Below, piece after piece: positions 16,124 to 23,155 of a stretch of DNA of 34,230 bases; position 1 is the stretch's first letter; each line of letters begins with the position of its first letter. The stretch covers positions 1-34,230 of the forward strand of contig NZ_RHNN01000035.1 of assembly GCF_003946245.1 (NCBI RefSeq), in the 5' to 3' direction. The notes under the pieces were generated by a model. It saw only the letters and a program-made list of their open reading frames with translations. It was not told the origin of the DNA and did no database searches. A program made the translations under genes and the position numbers. This DNA is from Levilactobacillus cerevisiae. GTDB taxonomy: Bacteria > Bacillota > Bacilli > Lactobacillales > Lactobacillaceae.

Positions 16124-16558
16124 TTACATGGGACTAGTCATAATCCGTTGCGTGGCAGCAGTCACCTTTTCCATGGCATTCTCCTGCGTCGTTTCGGCCG
16201 TGTTAAAGGCGTCAGCGTTCACCGTTTGGTGTTCAACGTCAATGCTGTCCGTCATGGATTGGCAAGCTTCCGTGTAAACGCGGTAGGCCGCTGCTAATGA
16301 CTTGTGCTTCCCCAACACGCGAACGGGCACACTGGCCTGTTCCAGCTTGTTCAAGTTTGCTTCGTAAGCGTCCGTTCCCCGTTGAAAATTATCCGCTACC
16401 TTCTGCAAATCGACTTGTGACAGGTCGCTGACCGTGTCGTTGTCGATGGCTTTTCGCATCTTTTCAAAATCATCGTTCATTTCGCCAGCACCCTCTTCGG
16501 TCGTTTGTAACACGCCCGAGAGAATTTTGATGTAACCATTCATATTGTTTTTTTGCAT
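16124..16558 (-). CDS. Uncharacterised helical protein, third gene of the NAD operon
   Basis: I do not recognise this 144-residue protein. It has no signal peptide, no membrane segment and no cysteine-based metal site; its only Cys is isolated (TEACQSM). It is acidic and reads as a series of amphipathic helices, with long stretches free of Gly and Pro (residues 25-75 and 85-140), suggesting a helical bundle or coiled coil. It lies 18 bases after nadE, has GGAGG ten bases before its ATG, and a terminator follows, so it is the last gene of pncB-nadE-orf. That context hints at a link with NAD metabolism but proves none. The intact frame and ordinary codon use argue that it is a real gene. Confidence 0.8.
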   Translation of the reverse strand: MQKNNMNGYIKILSGVLQTTEEGAGEMNDDFEKMRKAIDNDTVSDLSQVDLQKVADNFQRGTDAYEANLNKLEQASVPVRVLGKHKSLAAAYRVYTEACQSMTDSIDVEHQTVNADAFNTAETTQENAMEKVTAATQRIMTSPM

Positions 16559-16576
16559 TGTCTAGGAACCTCCAAA

Positions 16577-17407
16577 TTAGTCTTTCCAGAACGTATCGTA
16601 CACGTTAACCGGTAAATGACGCTTGTGGGCCGTCTTACGGTACCAGCCCTCAATCCGTTCTGCGGCCGCGTCACTAACTGGCTTGCCTTCCAGGTAGTCG
16701 TCAATGTCTGCGTAACGGACGCCCAACGCCGCCTCATCGGGTAACGCTGGTCGGTCGTCTTCCAGATCGGCCGTCGGAATCTTTTTGTACAGGTGCTCCG
16801 GTGCACCCAGATACGTCAGCATGGCCGCACCCTGACGCTTATCTAGCCGCCAAATAGGACAAATATCCGTGGCCCCATCGCCGTATTTCGTATAAAAACC
16901 GGTCACGGCTTCGGCAGCGTGATCCGTTCCCACCACGGCACCGGCCCGGGCGCCAGCAATTGCATACTGGGCGATCATCCGTTGCCGAGCTTTGATATTG
17001 CCGCGGTTGAAATCGCTCACGGTTTCGTGATTGGCGGCCACCGCTTCGTTCATGGCATCCGTCGCCGGTTGAATATTGACCCGTTCCACTTCGTCAGCGC
17101 CCATAAAATCAATCGCCATCATGGCGTCGTCCTCGTCGGCCTGTTCACCGTAAGGCAAGCGTACCGCAATAAACCGGTAGTCGTTATCACCCGTCTCCTG
17201 GCGCAATTCGGTGACGGCTTTCTCGCACAGAATACCCGTCAAAGTCGAATCTTGACCACCCGAAATCCCTAAGACTAAGGTTTTCATGAAATCATAGTGT
17301 TTTAAATAATCCTTTAAAAAATCAACACTCCGCCGAACTTCGGTTGCCGGATCAATCGCTGGTTGGACCTTTAAGGCCGCAATAATTTCTTGTTGCATTG
17401 CACGCAT
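16577..17407 (-). CDS. nadE: NH3-dependent NAD+ synthetase
   Basis: Amidates nicotinate adenine dinucleotide to NAD+ using ATP and ammonia, the last step of NAD synthesis and salvage. The PP-loop [10 protein letters not shown] (near residue 49) is the ATP pyrophosphatase signature; [28 protein letters not shown] and [18 protein letters not shown] are typical of bacterial NadE. Length 276 and the lack of an N-terminal glutaminase domain indicate the ammonia-dependent form. GGGGG lies eight bases before the first ATG; a second ATG three codons on is possible. It follows pncB by 32 bases. Confidence 0.96.
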   Translation of the reverse strand: MRAMQQEIIAALKVQPAIDPATEVRRSVDFLKDYLKHYDFMKTLVLGISGGQDSTLTGILCEKAVTELRQETGDNDYRFIAVRLPYGEQADEDDAMMAIDFMGADEVERVNIQPATDAMNEAVAANHETVSDFNRGNIKARQRMIAQYAIAGARAGAVVGTDHAAEAVTGFYTKYGDGATDICPIWRLDKRQGAAMLTYLGAPEHLYKKIPTADLEDDRPALPDEAALGVRYADIDDYLEGKPVSDAAAERIEGWYRKTAHKRHLPVNVYDTFWKD

Positions 17408-17439
17408 CGTATCTGCCCCCTAAATCAATTTGTGCGACG

Positions 17440-18906
17440 CTATTCGGGCATCGTTTGAACGTAACTGTGAATCTCCTTGATAATGGCCATCTTGTGGTCC
17501 CAGCAATCCTGGGACAAGTCCACTGGATACTTTTGTGGATTCAGATCCCGTTTGTACTCAGGCCAGAGGTTCGCCAAAGCCCCACGACACCGGTCACGCA
17601 CAGCCGACAGGGTTGGCAGCTTGTAGACCAACTCGCCCTGATCGAAAATATCTTGCAAAATTGGCCGGGCGTTGAAGTCATTGACGGTCTTGTTGATGTA
17701 AGTGAAGCTGGGATGGAACATGAACAGGGAGTCCTCGTTGCGCGGATCCTCATCGACCAGCGCCACGTAGTCCCCTTCAGTCTTTCCATCCGCCTTCTTG
17801 GTAATCCGCCAGACCTGTTTCTTCCCTGGTGTCGTGACCTTTTCAGCGTTGTTGGACAGCTTGATGGTGCCCTTCATCTGACCATTGTCATCCGCAATGG
17901 CCACCATTTTATAAACGGCACCCAGTGCGGGTTGGTCAAACGCGGTGATTAGCTTGGTGCCAATGCCCCAGACGTCAATCTTAGCGTCCTGCATCTTCAG
18001 ACTTTGAATCGTCTTTTCATCAAGATCGTTTGACGCATAAATCTTCGCGTTCGGGAAACCCGCCTCGTCTAATTTTTGGCGGACCCGTTTGGACAGGTAG
18101 GCCATATCGCCGGAATCGATGCGGACACCTTGGAAATTGATCTCATCGCCGAGCTCTTGCGCGACTTTAATGGCGTTCGGCACCCCGCTCCGTAAGGTAT
18201 CATAGGTGTCAACCAAGAAGACACAGTCGTGGTGCGTCTTGGCATAGGCCATAAACGCATCGTAATCGTTGCCGTACGTCTGTACCAGGGCATGGGCGTG
18301 GGTCCCGCTAATCGGAATCCCAAAAATCTTTCCGGCCCGGACGTTAGATGTGGCATCGAACCCACCGATGAAGGCGGCCCGGGTGCCCCAGATGGCGGCG
18401 TCAAATTCTTGCGCGCGCCGCGTTCCAAATTCCATCAGGGCGTCGTCGCCAGCCACGGAGCGAATCCGTGCGGCCTTCGTGGCAATCAGCGTTTGGTAGT
18501 TGATAATGTTTAAGATAGCCGTCTCTACTAATTGACAATCAGCCAACGGTCCTTCGACCTGTAACAGGGGTTCGTGGGCGTAAACCAATTCGCCTTCAAC
18601 GGCCGAGCGAATGGAGCCCCGGAACTTGAAGTTACTTAAGTAAGTTAAAAAGTCTTCAGAATAATTTTCAGCTTCTCGTAAATAAGCAATATCCGTTTGG
18701 GAAAAGTGGAGATTTTGGATATAATGAACAATGTGTTCCAAACCAGCAAATACCGCATAGCCATTTTTAAACGGCATATCACGGAAAAACACCTCGAAGA
18801 CAGCGTGCTTGTCGGCAATTCCTTGTTCGTAGTAAGTCTGAATCATATTGATCTGGTAGGCATCCGTGTGCAGAGTCATACTGTCGTCAGGATACAAATT
18901 AGTCAT
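17440..18906 (-). CDS. pncB: Nicotinate phosphoribosyltransferase
   Basis: Converts nicotinate and PRPP to nicotinate mononucleotide, the entry step of the salvage pathway used by lactobacilli that need vitamin B3. Recognisable stretches: LHTDAYQINMIQTYYEQGIADKHAVFEVFFRDMPF at the N-terminus, EFGTRRAQEFDAAIWGTRAAFIGGFDATSN, ISGTHAHALV and GVRIDSGDMAYLS. Length 488 from the ATG at 18906, which has AAGGAG nine bases upstream; a longer open frame to 19002 runs into the promoter and is not used. First gene of the operon with nadE and an unknown gene. Confidence 0.96.
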   Translation of the reverse strand: MTNLYPDDSMTLHTDAYQINMIQTYYEQGIADKHAVFEVFFRDMPFKNGYAVFAGLEHIVHYIQNLHFSQTDIAYLREAENYSEDFLTYLSNFKFRGSIRSAVEGELVYAHEPLLQVEGPLADCQLVETAILNIINYQTLIATKAARIRSVAGDDALMEFGTRRAQEFDAAIWGTRAAFIGGFDATSNVRAGKIFGIPISGTHAHALVQTYGNDYDAFMAYAKTHHDCVFLVDTYDTLRSGVPNAIKVAQELGDEINFQGVRIDSGDMAYLSKRVRQKLDEAGFPNAKIYASNDLDEKTIQSLKMQDAKIDVWGIGTKLITAFDQPALGAVYKMVAIADDNGQMKGTIKLSNNAEKVTTPGKKQVWRITKKADGKTEGDYVALVDEDPRNEDSLFMFHPSFTYINKTVNDFNARPILQDIFDQGELVYKLPTLSAVRDRCRGALANLWPEYKRDLNPQKYPVDLSQDCWDHKMAIIKEIHSYVQTMPE

Positions 18907-18973
18907 AATGAGTGTCTCCTTAGCTGGTTTTCGAACCGGACAATAATGTCTTATTTTTAATTTCAATAGGTTT

Positions 18974-19002
18974 ATTTTAGCATGAAACAAACTGAGCGTC
19001 AT
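18974..19002 (-). promoter_or_regulatory. Promoter of the pncB operon
   Basis: On the minus strand ATGACG (4 of 6), 17 bases, TAAAAT (5 of 6) preceded by TGC, an extended -10. The leader is about 60 bases. Confidence 0.6.
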
Positions 19003-19066
19003 ACTATTTAGTACGGTTACGGGGGCTTAATTCGTTCTCGTACCAATCTTGAGAGGAGTCCCCCCT

Positions 19067-19810
19067 ATGCAAACCACATTTCCCACCGTTACCGTGCTGG
19101 GCATTCCCTTCGTCAAAACGACGGCAACGGCCTTGCTTTCCGAGTTACAACGGCGCATCACCCAGCAACAAAATACGTTCGTGGTGACCGCTAATCCCGA
19201 AATCGTCATGTACGCGCACGACCACTCGGCCTATCACGACCTGGTGCTCGGCGCGGACTTCATTACACCAGATGGCGTCGGGATCTTGGACGGCGCTAAA
19301 ATCTTAAAACAGCCGCTACCCGAACGCATCACTGGGTTTGATACCTTACAGGCACTGTTAGCCTGGGGGAGCACCCATCACCGATCGGCCTATTTCCTAG
19401 GCGCCAAGCCCGAAGTCATCGCCCAGCTCAAGCCAATCCTAGCGCGCGACTATCCGGGGCTGGTCATTGCCGGTATTCATGATGGCTATTTCCAAGACGA
19501 AGCCCCCATCGTCGCCGACATTCAAGAGAAACAACCTGACATGGTTTTCACCGCGCTAGGGTTTCCCAAGCAAGAGCAGTTCATCCACCAATATCGTCAC
19601 GTAACCAAGGGCCTCTGGATGGGCGTCGGTGGCAGCTTTGACGTCCTCGCCGGTGCCGTGATTCGGGCACCTAAGTTCTGGCAAGAACACCATTTGGAAT
19701 GGTTCTACCGGACCGTGAAGGAACCCAAGCGCTTAAAGCGCATCGCGGTCATTCCTCATTACCTGCACCTCGTGCGCCAGCAGGCCAAGCGTATGCCACC
19801 TCGCGGATAG
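19067..19810 (+). CDS. tagA: WecG/TagA/CpsF family glycosyltransferase (wall teichoic acid linkage unit)
   Basis: GT26-family enzyme of 247 residues. TagA/TarA adds N-acetylmannosamine to undecaprenyl-PP-GlcNAc, the first committed step of wall teichoic acid synthesis. Family signatures: VVTANPEIVMYA, LGADFITPDGVGIL with the likely catalytic Asp, FTALGFPKQEQFI, WMGVGGSFDVLAG and RAPKFWQEHHLEWFYRTVKEPKR. The start is the ATG at 19067, eight bases after GAGAGGAG; a TTG at 19049 lies before that site and is rejected. The gene stands alone on the plus strand, and its last 62 bases overlap the 3' end of the opposing GNAT gene. The symbol is by family; WecG or CpsF functions cannot be excluded. Confidence 0.9.
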   Translation: MQTTFPTVTVLGIPFVKTTATALLSELQRRITQQQNTFVVTANPEIVMYAHDHSAYHDLVLGADFITPDGVGILDGAKILKQPLPERITGFDTLQALLAWGSTHHRSAYFLGAKPEVIAQLKPILARDYPGLVIAGIHDGYFQDEAPIVADIQEKQPDMVFTALGFPKQEQFIHQYRHVTKGLWMGVGGSFDVLAGAVIRAPKFWQEHHLEWFYRTVKEPKRLKRIAVIPHYLHLVRQQAKRMPPRG

Positions 19811-20252
19811 GCCCCTGTGTCTTGGTCCAATCAGTCGCAACGAACCCGCAACGCCGGTAGAATTCTTGTGCCGGCAGATTAGTGGTCAGCACCCATAACA
19901 CCACGCGGTCAAACGCCAAGACCCGTAACGCCGTCATGGCCTGCGCCATTAGCTGGCGACCGATACCTTGATGTTGCGCAGTTGGTAACAGGTAAATCGA
20001 ATTGACCTCACCCCAACCCGTCAACTGGGCATCGCGCGCCGGACCATAGGCGCAGGTACCCACCAACACCTGGTCGTCGTTAAACGCCAACAACTGGTGT
20101 TGCCAGTGACGTTCCGGGTGCCAGCTGTCAGTGGTGAGTTGGTCCAGTACCTCAGTCGGCAACAAGTCGCGGTAAGTGACCCGCCAGACATCCAAATACA
20201 GTTGAGCGACGGCGGTAAAGTCATCGTCCGCTCGCGCCGGTCGAATCAACAT
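19749..20252 (-). CDS. GNAT family N-acetyltransferase
   Basis: Small cytosolic acetyltransferase of 168 residues using acetyl-CoA; substrate unknown. The CoA-binding motif A is visible as LPTAQHQGIGRQLMAQAM (Q-x-x-G-x-G), followed by VLWVLTTNLPAQEFYRRCGFVATD, the usual motif B region. The ATG at 20252 has GGGGTG six bases upstream; a GTG at 20261 is less likely. Its C-terminal end overlaps the end of tagA by 62 bases in convergent orientation, so simultaneous transcription would give antisense ends. Confidence 0.87.
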   Translation of the reverse strand: MLIRPARADDDFTAVAQLYLDVWRVTYRDLLPTEVLDQLTTDSWHPERHWQHQLLAFNDDQVLVGTCAYGPARDAQLTGWGEVNSIYLLPTAQHQGIGRQLMAQAMTALRVLAFDRVVLWVLTTNLPAQEFYRRCGFVATDWTKTQGPIREVAYAWPAGARGAGNEE

Positions 20253-20273
20253 TGTCCTCACCCCGCTTACAAC

Positions 20274-20323
20274 AAGTGCCTCACAAACCCGTTAGCATTG
20301 CAGCTAACCTTTGTGAGGCACTT
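20274..20323. terminator. Long hairpin, probable terminator of nagA-nagR
   Basis: AAGTGCCTCACAAA and TTTGTGAGGCACTT form a perfect 14-bp stem with a second inner stem GTTAGC/GCTAAC. It lies just after the nagR stop. The better T-rich tail (CTTTTCTTATTT) is on the plus strand, so it may act in both directions. Confidence 0.78.
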
Positions 20324-20336
20324 TTCTTATTTCTGC

Positions 20337-21038
20337 TTACTTTTCCAGATAAAATTCAAACCGCTCGCCGACGTATTGGGTCCGTACATATTCAAATGGC
20401 GTCCCATCTTGCAAATAAGTCACCTGACGAAGTCGTAAAATGGCATCCCCACGCTTGATATTCAAGTACTCGGCGATCCGTTCAGACGCAGACATCGCTG
20501 AGACCGTCTGTTGGGCCTTACCTGGATTGACTTTCTTCTTGTCTTCCAAGGCACGGTACAGTGAACTGGTGACTTCCTTTTTATTCAGGCCGTCAACCAC
20601 TTTCTCCGGTACCGTCGCCACTTCAAAACAGATTGGGACATCGTCGCCATAACGAATCCGTTCCATCCGCAACACCTGATCGTTCTCATTGAGCTTGAGC
20701 TTCTCAGCCTCACTCAGAGAGGGATTCATCACGTGATACGAAATGGTTTTGCTCGTCGGCTGCTTCCCTTGGGTGAGCATCAGGTCCGTAAAACTGGTAA
20801 CCCCGGACATCTTTTCCTGCACCTTTTGGTTGGCAACGTAGGTTCCAGAACCCACTTGGCGTTCCAGAATCCCTTCGTCGACTAACGTTTGAATGGCCTG
20901 GCGGAGCGTCATCCGACTGACATCAAAATCACGAGACAGCTCTCGTTCAGACGGAATTCGATCGCCAACCGCCCATTTTCCAGCCTCAATTGCGCGTTTA
21001 ATGTCATTATGAATTTGAATATAAATCGGTGAACTCAC
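20337..21038 (-). CDS. nagR: GntR/HutC family regulator, NagR-like
   Basis: One-domain-plus-effector repressor. The N-terminal winged helix shows GDRIPSERELSRDFDVSRMTLRQAIQTLVDEGILERQVGSGTYV; the C-terminal UTRA domain (from about residue 85) senses a small ligand and ends with DGTPFEYVRTQYVGERFEFYLEK. Being directly downstream of nagA (about 40 bases) and with a HutC-type operator in the nagA promoter, it is very likely NagR, which in relatives responds to amino-sugar phosphates. The start is uncertain: TTG at 21047 is only 3 bases from AAGGGA and GTG at 21038 is 12 bases away. I chose the GTG, which gives a conventional N-terminus. Confidence 0.9.
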   Translation of the reverse strand: MSSPIYIQIHNDIKRAIEAGKWAVGDRIPSERELSRDFDVSRMTLRQAIQTLVDEGILERQVGSGTYVANQKVQEKMSGVTSFTDLMLTQGKQPTSKTISYHVMNPSLSEAEKLKLNENDQVLRMERIRYGDDVPICFEVATVPEKVVDGLNKKEVTSSLYRALEDKKKVNPGKAQQTVSAMSASERIAEYLNIKRGDAILRLRQVTYLQDGTPFEYVRTQYVGERFEFYLEK

Positions 21039-21078
21039 AGCACCCAACGTCCCTTCTCGAAAAAAACTACACTCTAAT

Positions 21079-22221
21079 TTATTTAACTAATTCTTGCATA
21101 TTCCGGCCCAAACTAAAGGTCGATGCCACGTGGAGATCACGGGTCAGGAGGTTCAAATCAGCGTCACGGCCGACCGTCAGCTTGCCCTTTTGGGTCAGGC
21201 CAAATTCCTCGGCTTGGTTCACGGCACTCATTTGCACGGCATCGTTGACGTCGCAACCAGTGAAGGCGATGACGTTACGGAAGGCTTCGTCAAACCGCAA
21301 CACGGAACCGGCTAAGTTGCCACTTTCCAGCCGGGCTTGGCGATCCTTCACAATCACCTTTTGCCCGCCTAATTCACTCACACCTTCAGGCATGCCCTTT
21401 GCACGCATGGAGTCGGTGACCAGCTCTAAGCGGTGTTGACTCTTTTGCTCATACGCCAGCTTGATCATGTCGGGCACGATGTGGAACCCGTCACAAATAA
21501 TCTCACAAAACAAGCTGTCTTCCAGCATCGCGTGGCCGGTCACGCCGGGCTCACGGTGTCGCAGACCACGTTGCGCATTGTAAAGGTGGGTCACATGAGT
21601 TGCCCGGCTCTCTAATAATTGTTCCCGGGTAGCATTCGAATGCCCCACCGACGGCACGATGCCGTTGGCTAAACAGTAAGTTTCAAACTGCTTGGCGCCG
21701 GCATCCTCAGGCGCATAGGTAATCAACTTGACCCGGCCACCGGATAATTTATTCCAACGATCTAACAGTGCCACGTCGGGATCCTTGATGTATTTCTCAG
21801 GCTGCGCCCCCTTGAAAATGGCTGCGATAAACGGTCCTTCCAAGTGAACCCCCTGAATCAGCGGATTCCGTTCAGCGGCCACCGCAATGCCTTGCATGGC
21901 ATGGTCGATGGCTTCGTTAGACTGCGTCATTGTGGTTGGAAAGACGGAGGTAATCCCTTCCAGCGACATCAAATTAACCATTTTGTCAATTTGGTCGGGG
22001 TCCCCATCCATACTATCATATCCGTAGCCACCGTGGCTATGAACATCAATAAATCCGGGAACAATCGTCTTGCCAGTCACCACGTGAATCTCGTCAGCGG
22101 GTAACGGCCGAAAATCAGCGACGGGTCCCACCGCTTCAATTTCCTGATCGAATCGAATAAATCCGTCGGGAATAACCTCGTCACCGGTATAAATCTTCGC
22201 GTGCTTTAAAACAGTACTCAT
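21079..22221 (-). CDS. nagA: N-acetylglucosamine-6-phosphate deacetylase
   Basis: Removes acetate from GlcNAc-6-phosphate, feeding glucosamine-6-phosphate to glycolysis or wall synthesis. Amidohydrolase-fold enzyme of 380 residues. Seen: FIDVHSHGGYGYDSMDGD (metal HxH motif, 61-63), GVHLEGPF (Glu128, metal ligand), SVGHSNAT (His), HLYNAQRGLRHREPGVTGHA (substrate His) and LVTDSMRAKG (catalytic Asp). The ATG at 22221 has AGGAGG six bases upstream; an upstream in-frame ATG at 22239 precedes this site. First gene of nagA-nagR. A NagR-like operator sits between its -35 and -10. nagB is not in the window. Confidence 0.95.
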   Translation of the reverse strand: MSTVLKHAKIYTGDEVIPDGFIRFDQEIEAVGPVADFRPLPADEIHVVTGKTIVPGFIDVHSHGGYGYDSMDGDPDQIDKMVNLMSLEGITSVFPTTMTQSNEAIDHAMQGIAVAAERNPLIQGVHLEGPFIAAIFKGAQPEKYIKDPDVALLDRWNKLSGGRVKLITYAPEDAGAKQFETYCLANGIVPSVGHSNATREQLLESRATHVTHLYNAQRGLRHREPGVTGHAMLEDSLFCEIICDGFHIVPDMIKLAYEQKSQHRLELVTDSMRAKGMPEGVSELGGQKVIVKDRQARLESGNLAGSVLRFDEAFRNVIAFTGCDVNDAVQMSAVNQAEEFGLTQKGKLTVGRDADLNLLTRDLHVASTFSLGRNMQELVK

Positions 22222-22263
22222 GAGTCTCCTCCTCATCAATAAGAACCTTCAGTCAATACTGTT

Positions 22264-22292
22264 ATTATAATCGGTATAGACCAAAAAGGCAA
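22264..22292 (-). promoter_or_regulatory. nagA promoter
   Basis: On the minus strand TTGCCT, 17 bases, TATAAT (perfect -10), about 42 bases before the nagA start. Confidence 0.75.
22270..22285 (-). promoter_or_regulatory. NagR/HutC-type operator inside the nagA promoter
   Basis: TTTGGTCTATACCGAT on the minus strand; core GGTCTATACC is nearly palindromic. It matches the known NagR/YvoA site type (ATTGGTATAGACC-like) and fills the spacer between -35 and -10, so the bound repressor would block polymerase. Confidence 0.68.
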
Positions 22293-22348
22293 CTCACCCG
22301 ACTGCAGTTTGCGATATTTATTCTGTTATAATCCGCACAACCACTACG

Positions 22349-23152
22349 TTAGGCCGGACCACCCGCGTCACGTTTGATGGTCGCGTCGATGCCCTTGACC
22401 ACGGCCGTCATCAAACCGGCCTCTTCCATCGCTAGCAAACCAGCAACGGTACTGCCACCGGGCGAGGCGACCTGATCAATCAGGGCAAACGGAATCTTGT
22501 CGCTCGCCAGAACCATTTTAGCCGACCCTAAGGTTGCTTGTGCAGCGATTTGGGTGGCCTGATCCTTACTCAGACCGTGTTTCACGCCGGCCCGACTCAG
22601 ACTATCAATAAAGAAATCAATATAAGCTGGTGAACTCCCAGCCAACGCACTGAAGACGCCAAATTGGTCCTCAGCCAGCGTTGTGGTGGAGCCAATCGTA
22701 TCAAAGACCCGCAACGCGGCTGCCAAATCATCCCCCGTCAACAGGTCGTTAGCGGCCACTGCGGTCATCCCCGCGCCAACCTCGACGTTGACGTTGGGTA
22801 GCGTCCGTAAAATTGGCACGCTTTCGCCCACAACACTGGCCATGCTCTCTAACGACAGGCCCGCCACAATCGAAATCAACGTCTTTTGGCCATCGACCAG
22901 CTGCGCTTCAATCTCCTGGAGCACGTCGACCGCCACGTTTGGCGTCACGGCCAGCACAACCAGGTCGCTGGCCCGTGCCACGTCCGCGTTACTGCTGGCC
23001 GTTTGGAGACCATGCGCCTGCGCGTAGGGTTCGTAACTTTCTTGCCGGTGGCTATGCACAATAATTTCTTCCGGGGCAAACGTTTTCGCCTGCAGCAGGC
23101 CGCCAATAATGGCCTGCGCCATGCCGCCGACACCAATAAATCCAATTTTCAT
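22349..23152 (-). CDS. proC: Pyrroline-5-carboxylate reductase
   Basis: Reduces pyrroline-5-carboxylate to proline with NAD(P)H. N-terminal Rossmann motif MKIGFIGVGGMAQAIIGG; the family signature SLSRAGVKHGLSKDQATQIAAQATLGSAKM near 180-210; and SPGGSTVAGLLAMEEAG near 230. Length 267 is typical. Its ATG is only 3 bases after the stop of the S9 peptidase gene, and its AAGGAGG lies inside that gene, so the two are translationally linked. No proA or proB is nearby. Confidence 0.95.
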   Translation of the reverse strand: MKIGFIGVGGMAQAIIGGLLQAKTFAPEEIIVHSHRQESYEPYAQAHGLQTASSNADVARASDLVVLAVTPNVAVDVLQEIEAQLVDGQKTLISIVAGLSLESMASVVGESVPILRTLPNVNVEVGAGMTAVAANDLLTGDDLAAALRVFDTIGSTTTLAEDQFGVFSALAGSSPAYIDFFIDSLSRAGVKHGLSKDQATQIAAQATLGSAKMVLASDKIPFALIDQVASPGGSTVAGLLAMEEAGLMTAVVKGIDATIKRDAGGPA

Positions 23153-23155
23153 AAC

